Shown piece by piece: positions 1 through 7,793 of a stretch of 64,000 bases of DNA. A program made the position numbers and the translations under genes. The notes below the pieces were generated by a model that did no database searches, was not told the DNA's origin, and saw only the letters and a program-made list of their open reading frames with translations. Position 1 is the stretch's first letter. Every line of letters starts with the position of its first letter. Origin of the DNA: CAYRFQ01 sp964423615 (GTDB lineage Bacteria > Planctomycetota > Planctomycetia > Gemmatales > Gemmataceae); assembly GCA_964423615.1 (NCBI GenBank), contig CAYRFQ010000003.1:166312-230311 (forward strand). The letters are read 5' to 3'.

Positions 1-1443
1 GGACGGGATTCCGATCAATAACGCCAGGGGTGAAAACAACGTTCCGAAGATCGTTCCGAGCGTTGTCTGCTGGGGTAAAAGCCAGAGAACGCGATCCAGT
101 AACACCACATAGACGACACACAACACCACCATTTTAAGGATATTTTTCGCTACCTGCCCTGTGGTTTCTGTTTCACGCCATTCCAAAAGACCGCGTCCGA
201 TGTATCGTCTCGATAGGAAACTCGCCAGAAAATAAATCGGCACAAATCCGAGGCCCACCAGACAGACCTTCCAGACTAGCGGTGAACCAGATTGGTCCTG
301 AAATGTAGTGATTAACGATTGCCCTGTTGGGAGTTGTCCCAGTAGGTAGTCCACGAGGGCCAGAAGTGCGAGGAAGGCAATCAACATCGCAACGACGTTG
401 GCGGCGAGTTTGAGGCCCGCGGAAGCGCCGGTCGTGGCGGCATCCACCACGTTGACGTGTTTTTCTCCGTCTTTGTCGTCCATCCGGACGAGTCCTGCTG
501 TTACCGGCGTTTTAGTCTCGGGCAGAATGAGTTTCGAGAGCAACAACCCGCACGGGGCTGCCATCACGCTCGTGGTTAGCAGGGCCACGCTGTCCGCCCC
601 GAGCCCGACGTACACGGCCATCATCCCGCCGGAGATCGTGGCCATTCCCCCGACCATCATCGTGAACAATTCGGATCGAGTCATTCGAAGAATGTACGGT
701 TTGATCACCAAAGGTGCCTCGGTCATTCCGAGGAACACGTTTGCAGCGGCGGATAGGGTTTCGGCCCCGCTCGTCCCCATGAGTGTCATCATCACTCGTC
801 CAAGCATCCGGACGATGAATTGCAGTATGCCAAAGTAATACAGGATCGTAAACAAGGACGAGAAGAATATGATGGGCGGCACGATCCCGAGGACGGCCAT
901 CTGTCGATCTTCCGCGAGGGAGCCGAACAATATTTTCGTCCCCGCAGAGCTTTGGTCCAACAAGACACGCACGGCTTCCCCGAGTGCCCGGAAGAGTTCG
1001 GTTCCGGGGCCAAAACCGTCTGGTATGCCGAGCCACTCCAGGCCGTAGATTCGCAGTTCGAGAATGAACCACACCAAACTCAGTTGTAGCAGCAAGCCCA
1101 TAGCGATCGTTCTCCAACGGACGAGCCGTAGATTTTTGGAGAACAAAACTCCCATGGTCAGTAACGTCATAAAACCCAAGAGCGACTTGACGCGAAGGCT
1201 CAGGCTATCTTCGGCGAGGTATAAAAAACAGACTTGCGCCACGATGAAGGTCAGAATGGCAAGTCGCCAGAACCAGGGTGTCGGCGGTGTGTCGCTTTCT
1301 CCTGTGTCGCTTTCTCCTGTGTCACTCGGCGGCTCCGGCGTCTTCGGACTTTGGGGTTCGTCGGCTGTGAACTCTGCCGACGTAGTCGGTGCTGCAGGAG
1401 TACGATCAGGTTGGTTTTCGGAGTTTGGCTCGCCCGAACTCAT
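1..1443 (-). CDS. Concentrative nucleoside transporter, NupC/CNT family (partial, C-terminus off the left edge)
   Basis: Inner-membrane cation-coupled nucleoside uptake protein. Reading the minus strand from the ATG at 1443 gives 481 open codons that run off the window edge. The first ~70 residues are hydrophilic (Pro/Ser/Thr/Glu rich) and precede a series of hydrophobic segments. The core shows family hallmarks: FLGMTEAPLVIKPYI, then a Gly/Met-rich ATISGGMMAVYVG segment, then TTSVMAAPCGLLLSKLILPET. A long charged loop (residues ~310-330) and further membrane segments follow. CNT proteins are usually about 400-600 aa, so little should be missing. No strong Shine-Dalgarno site is seen. The N-terminal extension contains a small tandem repeat. 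It faces away from the SDR gene at 1658, with a 214-bp gap that would carry both promoters. Family assignment is firm; substrate and coupling ion are inferred. Confidence 0.9.
   Translation of the reverse strand, partial: MSSGEPNSENQPDRTPAAPTTSAEFTADEPQSPKTPEPPSDTGESDTGESDTPPTPWFWRLAILTFIVAQVCFLYLAEDSLSLRVKSLLGFMTLLTMGVLFSKNLRLVRWRTIAMGLLLQLSLVWFILELRIYGLEWLGIPDGFGPGTELFRALGEAVRVLLDQSSAGTKILFGSLAEDRQMAVLGIVPPIIFFSSLFTILYYFGILQFIVRMLGRVMMTLMGTSGAETLSAAANVFLGMTEAPLVIKPYILRMTRSELFTMMVGGMATISGGMMAVYVGLGADSVALLTTSVMAAPCGLLLSKLILPETKTPVTAGLVRMDDKDGEKHVNVVDAATTGASAGLKLAANVVAMLIAFLALLALVDYLLGQLPTGQSLITTFQDQSGSPLVWKVCLVGLGFVPIYFLASFLSRRYIGRGLLEWRETETTGQVAKNILKMVVLCVVYVVLLDRVLWLLPQQTTLGTIFGTLFSPLALLIGIPS
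1289..1325. repeat. 15-bp tandem repeat inside the transporter N-terminal extension
   Basis: The unit GTGTCGCTTTCTCCT occurs twice perfectly (1289-1303, 1304-1318), with a partial third copy to 1325. On the coding strand it gives a repeated S-D-T-G-E peptide. The unit length is a multiple of three, so copy-number change keeps the frame. Confidence 0.9.
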
Positions 1444-1657
1444 GGTTGGATTCTCTGATTTCTCGAATGGACCGTGGCGTGTTGGTCACGCTTTGCCGCA
1501 ATTTTTCTACAATCTAATTATCCCGTCTTGGATATGCTACACTACCCGTTGAAGTTCGAGCGAATGGAAAACTCAAGGAAAGGACTCGCTTGAGTCATCG
1601 CATTTTGAGAAAACGGGTGCTTCGGGTCAAAGCAGGCAACGTGCAGGAGCTTTACGT

Positions 1658-2572
1658 ATGTTGATCGCGGTCACCGGCGGGACGGGGTTTCTCGGGCGCT
1701 ACATCGTTCGGCATTTAGTTTCGCAAGGTCATTCGCTGCGGTGTTGGCATCGACCAAACAGTGATTTGACAGGATTCGAAGACATCGCCGAGCAGATCGA
1801 GTGGGTTCGTGGGGAGCTGGGTGATGTAGTTTCCACGGTGGAGTTGGTTTCCGGTACGGATGCCGTTGTGCACGCCGCATTGGAGTGGGATCACTTCGGC
1901 GGTCAACGGTCTCCCACCGATGATAACTTCCTGCCCTTCATGGTCAAGAACGTGATGGGTTCCTTACGCCTGATGCATACTGCTCACCGATCCAAGGTTG
2001 GGCGTTTTATTTTGATTTCGACGTGTGCCGTCCACGAAATCATTCTCGATGACCGGCCCCTCGACGAAACCCATCCGCTTTGGCCGACGAGCCACTACGG
2101 AGCCCACAAAGCCGCCTTGGAGAAATTCGTCCACAGTTATGGACTGGGAAAGGAGGCGTGGCCAATCTGTGCTCTTAGGCCGACAGGAATCTACGGTCTA
2201 GCACATCAGTTGCGAGATAGCAAATGGTATGATCTGGTGGGTCAGGTTATTCGCGGAGAACGGATCGAATCGAACAAGGGTGGTAAGGAAGTTCACGCAG
2301 CGGACGTTGCCAAAGCCGTGGCCCTATTGCTCGAGGTCGAGGCAGAACTCATCGTGGGACAAGCCATCAACTGCTACGACCTCTACGTGGCCGAACAGGA
2401 TGTGGCCCAGATAGCCAAGGAAATGAGTGGGAGTCCGAGCGTCGTAATGGACCTCAACCAAGGCCCCAAGAACCAAATTGAAACGGGCTTTATGGAATCA
2501 CTTGGGATGCAGTTCGGTGGTGAGCCGCTTCTGGAGCAAACCATCGAACAACTTGTGCAAGCCCAGATTTAA
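1658..2572 (+). CDS. NAD-dependent epimerase/dehydratase (extended SDR family)
   Basis: A 304-aa cytoplasmic Rossmann-fold enzyme acting on a nucleotide-sugar or similar substrate with NAD(P). The N-terminus carries the glycine motif TGGTGFLGRY (residues 6-15). The catalytic Tyr-x-x-x-Lys is visible in SHYGAHKAAL (around residue 147), with an upstream Ser/Thr-rich strand ISTCAVHE. The ALRPTGIYG segment is typical of extended SDRs. Length is normal for the family. The ATG is preceded by a CAGGAGC ribosome-binding site. It is a stand-alone gene, followed by a hairpin at 2605. The substrate cannot be told from sequence. Confidence 0.85.
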   Translation: MLIAVTGGTGFLGRYIVRHLVSQGHSLRCWHRPNSDLTGFEDIAEQIEWVRGELGDVVSTVELVSGTDAVVHAALEWDHFGGQRSPTDDNFLPFMVKNVMGSLRLMHTAHRSKVGRFILISTCAVHEIILDDRPLDETHPLWPTSHYGAHKAALEKFVHSYGLGKEAWPICALRPTGIYGLAHQLRDSKWYDLVGQVIRGERIESNKGGKEVHAADVAKAVALLLEVEAELIVGQAINCYDLYVAEQDVAQIAKEMSGSPSVVMDLNQGPKNQIETGFMESLGMQFGGEPLLEQTIEQLVQAQI

Positions 2573-3170
2573 TACTCTCGAATTTCTCACGTCTTTTTTT
2601 CGCGGGGGCAAGCTCTATCCTTCATTGCCCCTTCTCCCGTTGAAAAGTTCTCACCGCCAATAGTTTCTAAGCTTCCGCCTCGCACTTCGATCCGGCCTTT
2701 TCAAGGGCAACGACTCGTTTTTGGAGTTCGGAGACAACTCCGACGTCCGCATCTAGATTGCCCACAACACAAGTTTTTTCTTCATCAGAGATTTTCCTTG
2801 CGCACAGGTGGAGTATCGCTTGGCTCTCCAGGAGAGTACCAACAGAAAACGATGTTTGGATCGATTGTAACTGTTATTTTTATTTTTTTGATAAAGCAGA
2901 GTTTAATAATAATTTGCAATATATCTAATGTGCGTTTCTGTGTTTCGGAATCAAGAATGTTTCTGTTTGAATGCAATTGTTCGCCCGTTTGAAAAACTCT
3001 AACCTTTCCAAAAGAATAGAGTGGGGCAAATAGCAAATCTAGGCATAACCGTCATGTTAGAGTAGTTCTCCAGCTTCCGCCTCCTGATCCCGCCCAGAAC
3101 CTATATGCTCCGCACCACTCCGACGCTTTAAAACTTCCATTTCCATTCTTTTGCAAGGAGACATTGTTTC
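2573..3170. other. 598-bp intergenic region with an AT-rich core
   Basis: No convincing gene. It contains the hairpin at 2605-2631 and a strongly AT-rich stretch at about 2865-2985 that includes T-runs and TTTAATAATAATTTGC, unlike its surroundings. The last 20 bases carry the AAGGAG ribosome-binding site of the gene at 3171. A promoter for that gene probably lies here, but I cannot fix its position. Confidence 0.6.
2605..2631 (+). terminator. Hairpin after the SDR gene
   Basis: GGGGCAA (2605-2611) pairs with TTGCCCC (2625-2631) around a 13-base loop, 33 bases after the stop codon. A T-run lies before, not after, the stem, so it is not a classic intrinsic terminator. Confidence 0.4.
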
Positions 3171-4292
3171 ATGCGATCTCGAAATCAATCCCCACTTTCC
3201 CTGGAAACGCTCGAAGATCGTTATTGTCCAACGCTCAATTTCTTCTTCGATGGCCTTGGAAATTTAACTGTCACTGGAACCCCTAATGGTATGTTGACGG
3301 TCGCATCGCCATCCTCCGGCATGTTCAGCTTCACGGACAATACCTCGACGAGAGGGCCATTCGCGGCTCCAGGAAATTTGTCGCTTCAATTCGGCACTAG
3401 CGCTGCTGATGACACAATCATGATCGATCTGATGGGGAATTCGATCGGTGGGAATTTGACGATCAACACCGGGACTGGTTTTGACACCGTCATTCTCGCG
3501 TCGCTCGCTCCCGCGGTCAGCACGATATCGGGGAATGTCAACCTGAATGGAGTCAATTCGTTGACGACGGTCGATCTGACTGTCGGTGGAAACCTGTTTG
3601 CCTCCCATTCGTTTGAGCATCCAGCAACTCCGAATGGATACGCCTTGGGTGGAACGGCACTGGGCGGAAGCTTCAACTACCTCGGTGGAAATAACGTGGA
3701 CATTGTCAGTTTCAGTGCTGGTATACTTTCCCCGACCACTTTTGTCGGAGGGAATACTACCTTATCCCTTGGCAACGGCGCGAGCTTGGTAGGCCAAGAT
3801 CCTTTTATGAGCTTCGGGAACAACTTATCCGTCACGGCTGGTTCAGGCGATGATAATGTTTCATTGAATGGTTTTACTGGTGGCAGTGTTTATTTTAACG
3901 CTGGTGGTGGGAATAACGTTCTGAGCTTCACCGGGTCTATTGGTGGAAATGTAACATGGATTGCCGGTTCTGGAGATGATGTGTCAGCCTTTACAGGTTC
4001 CGTGGCCGGGAACGCGTTCTTCTCCTTGGGTGGCGGTAACAATGGAGTGACATTTGATGGTAGTGTCTTTGGCCGTCAGTTTAGTTACTTCGGTGGGAGT
4101 GGCGAAGACAACCTAACGTTTAACGGCTCGGCACCTTTGGCTCAGCTTTTTGGTCAGTTCGGTGCTGGGAATGACGAATTGACACTTGGCGCGTCTGCAG
4201 ACCTATCGAGGATTTTTGTTGACCTGGGTGCCGGGGCCGACACGTTCACCAACATGTTCGGTTTCATCCCAGGTACTGTCCTCAATGCCTAA
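3171..4292 (+). CDS. Planctomycete surface/exported protein with N-terminal LETLEDR motif and Gly/Asn-rich repeats
   Basis: A 373-aa protein with no recognised enzyme domain. The N-terminus MRSRNQSPLSLETLEDRYCPT has the Leu-Glu-x-Leu-Glu-(Asp)-Arg-x-x-x-Pro signature found at the start of many large planctomycete exported proteins; it is thought to act in sorting, in place of a normal hydrophobic signal peptide. The rest is about 15-18 imperfect repeats of a beta-helix type, with recurring GGN, GSGDD and GAGADTF elements like those in calcium-binding or autotransporter-like surface proteins. An AAGGAG site sits 10 bases before the ATG. It is short for this class. Export and surface location are inferred from the motif; the function is unknown. 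Confidence 0.7.
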   Translation: MRSRNQSPLSLETLEDRYCPTLNFFFDGLGNLTVTGTPNGMLTVASPSSGMFSFTDNTSTRGPFAAPGNLSLQFGTSAADDTIMIDLMGNSIGGNLTINTGTGFDTVILASLAPAVSTISGNVNLNGVNSLTTVDLTVGGNLFASHSFEHPATPNGYALGGTALGGSFNYLGGNNVDIVSFSAGILSPTTFVGGNTTLSLGNGASLVGQDPFMSFGNNLSVTAGSGDDNVSLNGFTGGSVYFNAGGGNNVLSFTGSIGGNVTWIAGSGDDVSAFTGSVAGNAFFSLGGGNNGVTFDGSVFGRQFSYFGGSGEDNLTFNGSAPLAQLFGQFGAGNDELTLGASADLSRIFVDLGAGADTFTNMFGFIPGTVLNA

Positions 4293-4606
4293 TCCGGTCC
4301 AGGGTGTTTCTGTGGGTTGTGGCGTTATTGAGTGTGGGTGAGTTTTCAATCCTCGGAATTCCAAGCGAGTGGATAATGTCCCTCGCTTGCGTGATCAATC
4401 GGACATAGTTTGTCAGGTGAAACCCCCATCCAATGCCTACCTGTTTATCACGATGACTTCATTGTCGATAGGCTCGGTCCGTTGTCGCTGGACTTTTGGG
4501 GACGCTTCGGACGGATTCGGAAATAGCTGTTGGAACCGGACAACGGATCGGAAAACCACAATAGACGGATTCCATTCAGTTGTGGATGCTTGACTCGATT
4601 TAGCCG
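4293..4606. other. 314-bp convergent intergenic region
   Basis: Lies between two genes that end toward each other. I see no credible ORF, no strong hairpin with a T-run, and no repeat shared with the rest of the window. Confidence 0.5.
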
Positions 4607-6082
4607 CTACTCAAGAAACCCTAAAAACCGATCATACGGCCCATTCCACTGGTCTGGATTTTGTGGCCTAAACTCAGTCACTTCGAACGAATTCCCTACA
4701 ACTTCTCGAGCCTCGTCGAGCGACTTCAACAACCCGAGTCCAATTCCCTGTACGAGAACATTTCCGATGGCCGTAGCTTCGACCGGTCCGGCGTACACGG
4801 GACAGTTGCACGCATCCGCCGTGAACTGACACAATAGTGCGTTACGACTCCCGCCGCCGACAACGTGTATCGCGTCGAACTTCTTGCCAAGCAATTCTTC
4901 GAGCCTTCCGAGCACCCAACGATACCGCAGGGCTAAACTTTCCAGAGCACACCGGATGACAGGTCCGGGTTCTTGAGGAGCGGGTTGATTCGTTTTCTTG
5001 CAAAATTCCGCGAGAGCGTTGGGCATGTTGGGCGGGAGCATGAAACTCGGATCGTCCGGATTGACGAGACTCACGAAGGGCGGAGCGTCTTCGGCCAAAC
5101 GGGTGAGTTTGTCGTAGGCGTAGGCCGTTCCGTCTCGCTCCCAGCATCGGCGGCATTCTTGGACGAGCCAGAGTCCCATGATGTTCTTCAACAACCGAAT
5201 GGTGCCATCCACGCCACCTTCGTTGGTGAAGTTGTATTTGTGAGTTTGTTCATCCAGGAGTGGCTGTTCGATCTCGGCACCCATGAGGGACCAGGTCCCC
5301 GAACTAATGTAGGCCCAGTTCGTTCCAGCTCTCGCCGGAACGGCGGCAACAGCGGACGCCGTGTCGTGCGTTGCCGGAGCGATGACCTTGGCGTCTTTCA
5401 AGCTGGTTTCTTCGATGAGGTGCGGGTGTAACGGACCGAGAACTGTGCCGGGTGCGATGATGTCACCGAAAATGTGGTCGGGTAATTCGAACTTGGCGAG
5501 CAAGTCTCGATTCCAATCCCGGGTCTCCGGGTCGAGCATCTGGCTCGTGCTGGCGTCAGTGTATTCGTTCGCTTTGATGCCCGTAAGGAAGTAGTTGAGT
5601 AAGTCGGGAATCAACAACAACCGGTCGGCGACCTCCAGCCAGGGAGAGCCATCCCGCCGGAGGGCGAGCAACTGGAAGAGGGAATTGAAGCGGAGAAACT
5701 GCAATCCCGTTTGACGAAAGATTTCGGCCTTGGGCACGATCTGGAACGCTTCGTCCATGATCGTTTCGGTGTAGAGATCGCGGTGGTGTCGAGGATTCCC
5801 CAACAGCGTGCCGTCCCGACCGATCAATGCAAAATCTACCCCCCAAGTGTCGATCCCGATGCTGGCAACGGTTCCGTGTTCGAGACCACACTTTCGCATC
5901 GCCGCCACAATTTCTCGATACAAACCGAGAACGTCCCAGTGTAGTGTGTTCAACGTCCGGACGCCTCCGTTGGGGAAGCGATGCACGTCTTCCAACTGGA
6001 GCTTGGCTCCGTCGAACGAGGCCAACAACCCCCGTCCACTCTCGGCACCCAAATCAAATGCAAGTAACTTCTTGGTGGCCAT
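4607..6082 (-). CDS. rhaB: Rhamnulokinase (FGGY carbohydrate kinase family)
   Basis: A 491-aa cytoplasmic kinase that phosphorylates L-rhamnulose to L-rhamnulose 1-phosphate. The N-terminal ATP-binding strand LLAFDLGAESGRG (residues 5-17) has the Ala-Glu-Ser form typical of RhaB rather than the Asp-Gly-Thr of glycerol kinases. The substrate-side motif SIGIDTWGVDFALIG follows. Further markers are RHHRD, APATHDTASAVAAVPA, AYISSGTWSLMG and the C-terminal HVVGGGSRNALLCQFTADA phosphate loop. Length matches the family (about 480-500 aa). No rhamnose isomerase or aldolase is nearby, so it is not in a compact rha operon here. It is followed at the left by the gene at 3171 in convergent orientation. 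The ribosome-binding site is weak (GAGAC). Confidence 0.92.
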   Translation of the reverse strand: MATKKLLAFDLGAESGRGLLASFDGAKLQLEDVHRFPNGGVRTLNTLHWDVLGLYREIVAAMRKCGLEHGTVASIGIDTWGVDFALIGRDGTLLGNPRHHRDLYTETIMDEAFQIVPKAEIFRQTGLQFLRFNSLFQLLALRRDGSPWLEVADRLLLIPDLLNYFLTGIKANEYTDASTSQMLDPETRDWNRDLLAKFELPDHIFGDIIAPGTVLGPLHPHLIEETSLKDAKVIAPATHDTASAVAAVPARAGTNWAYISSGTWSLMGAEIEQPLLDEQTHKYNFTNEGGVDGTIRLLKNIMGLWLVQECRRCWERDGTAYAYDKLTRLAEDAPPFVSLVNPDDPSFMLPPNMPNALAEFCKKTNQPAPQEPGPVIRCALESLALRYRWVLGRLEELLGKKFDAIHVVGGGSRNALLCQFTADACNCPVYAGPVEATAIGNVLVQGIGLGLLKSLDEAREVVGNSFEVTEFRPQNPDQWNGPYDRFLGFLE

Positions 6083-6175
6083 GATGTCTCAAAAATACAA
6101 GGTGAAAGGGAGAATAGGGAACAGAGAACAGCTACAGTTTTTCCCTTCTTCCCTCTACCTTCCACCTTTCATTGA

Positions 6176-7420
6176 TCACTTTCCAGAAATATCCAGACAA
6201 TAAATGGTCTGTTTGTCCCGAATAAACAATCGTCCGTTGGCAATCGTCGGAGACGTTCGGTTATCGCCGAGTAACCGCACCCGCCCTTTTTCTTGATAGC
6301 CTTCGGAGGTGGCTTTTGCGAGAACGAGGTCACCTTTCTTGGTCGTCATCCAAAGGTGTCCGTCCGCCAACGTGACTGTGCCCAGGCCGAACTTCTGTTC
6401 CCAGACAACTTTGTGGGTTTTCAGATTGACACAGCGAAGGTAGATCGGAGGTTCACCGGGTTGACCGTGAATGCCGTAGAGGTGGCCCTTGTAGAGCACC
6501 GAATTGGCCCAGTAGTTAATCATCACACTGTCGCGGCCCTTGCTTTCCCAAACGATGTCTGGCTTCCCGGTCTGAGACAATTCGAGCAATGCACACCCGA
6601 CTTTATCGCCACACGTCACAAAGATCCGACTGCCAATGACCAACGGGGTGCAGATGTTGCAGTCGTACTCGTTCTTCCACACCTGTCGCCAGAGTTCTTT
6701 TCCAGTCTTCGGGTGAACACCCACGAGGCCGAAGGCGTTGAAGAAAACGACTTGCTTCTGGCCGCCGACCTTGACCACGACTGGAGTTGCGTAGCTGGTC
6801 GGATCACTTCCGGTCTTCCAGGCCAACTTGCCGTTCTTTTTGTAATAGGCGGCGACGCCTGCCTTTTTGGCTCCTGGCAACACGTAAAGAAGATCGCCTT
6901 CGATTCGTGGCGAGGCCGAGAATCCCCAAGTAGGAATCTTCCCTCCAAAATCTTGAACCAGATCGACGGCCCACATTTTCTTTCCGTTCATGGAGTCGAG
7001 ACACACCAAAGGACCCGTGGCGGATTGAACGTAAACACGTCCCTGCTCGATCGTCGGTGTGCTTCGCGGTCCGTTGCCGTAGTTGTTCGTGTAAGCTTTA
7101 CCGAGCACATATTCCCAGAGTTGCTTACCGTCGTCTTTTACACTCAAGCAAACGGCGAGTTCTTTGCCCTTTCTCTGGACTAGGGTGTAGGCCCGATCTC
7201 CGACGACGGCCACGGTCGAATACCCTTCGCCGCCGGGAACTTTCCAGAGTACTTTGGGACCGTCCTTGGGCCATTTCGTTAGCAGGTTCTTTTCGGGAGA
7301 CGATCCATTTCGTTTGGGACCAAGCCAGTGAGGCCAGTCTTCCGCGATACCTTGGTTTCCTGCGAAAACCAGGGCAACGAAAGCAAGAAGATGGGAACGG
7401 AAGTAGGAACAGTTTTTCAT
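6176..7420 (-). CDS. Secreted PQQ-like beta-propeller (BamB/PQQ repeat) protein
   Basis: A 414-aa exported protein. An N-terminal signal peptide (MKNCSYFRSHLLAFVALVFA, cleavage near GIAE) is followed by DWPHWLGPKRNGSSPE, the standard opening of planctomycete PQQ-like propeller proteins. Repeated blade motifs are visible: VLWKVPGG, LWEYVLG, CLDSMNGKKMWAVDL, AYYKKNGKLAWKTG, HPKTGKELWRQ. A strong GGAGG site precedes the ATG. It shares strand with rhamnulokinase (93-bp gap), so co-transcription is possible. Propellers of this type are scaffolds or quinoprotein-like; no cofactor ligands can be assigned, so a structural or unknown role is safer than calling a dehydrogenase. Confidence 0.85.
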   Translation of the reverse strand: MKNCSYFRSHLLAFVALVFAGNQGIAEDWPHWLGPKRNGSSPEKNLLTKWPKDGPKVLWKVPGGEGYSTVAVVGDRAYTLVQRKGKELAVCLSVKDDGKQLWEYVLGKAYTNNYGNGPRSTPTIEQGRVYVQSATGPLVCLDSMNGKKMWAVDLVQDFGGKIPTWGFSASPRIEGDLLYVLPGAKKAGVAAYYKKNGKLAWKTGSDPTSYATPVVVKVGGQKQVVFFNAFGLVGVHPKTGKELWRQVWKNEYDCNICTPLVIGSRIFVTCGDKVGCALLELSQTGKPDIVWESKGRDSVMINYWANSVLYKGHLYGIHGQPGEPPIYLRCVNLKTHKVVWEQKFGLGTVTLADGHLWMTTKKGDLVLAKATSEGYQEKGRVRLLGDNRTSPTIANGRLFIRDKQTIYCLDISGK

Positions 7421-7793
7421 AGAGGTGTCCTCCGAGGTGACAGGATGTGAAGTATGGGCTGATTGTACACCGAGACAACGACGTGTGCTGCCCTAAAATG
7501 GTCAGTTGGAGTGAGTGAATGAGCGAGACCGTTTTGACGGGTGGGTCGAGGCAATCGAGTCTAGCTGCTAGAGCGGTTTACGGTTGTGTTGGGTACAGTT
7601 GACAGTGCCTTGAAGTCTTCAGCCCAAGAGCCCCTCACCCTAAATCCTTCTCTCCCAAGGGGAGAAAAACTTTGAAAACGAAAAACTGTACTCAATGCCA
7701 ACCGGAACCGCTTCACGAATACGGTGAGTGGCAGGCATTCTCAAGGCGAAGGCATACATTTAAACTCGTTCGATAGAAAAAACAGGAGCTCGT
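7421..7793. other. 373-bp intergenic region with one palindromic repeat element
   Basis: Holds copy 1 of the family-A element (7569-7712) and otherwise no gene. Upstream of 7569 are the likely promoter sequences of the PQQ protein gene, not resolved. Confidence 0.7.
7569..7712. repeat. Family-A palindromic element, copy 1 (about 144 bp)
   Basis: Left end TAGAGCGGTTTACGGTTGTG continues into TTGGGTACAGTT. The right end is its imperfect inverse (AACTGTACTCAATGCCAACCGG then AACCGCT). The interior contains CCTTCTCTCCCAAGGGGAG and TTTGAAAACGAAAAACTGTAC, shared with the other copies at 23004, 34698 and 48228. No coding capacity. Confidence 0.85.
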
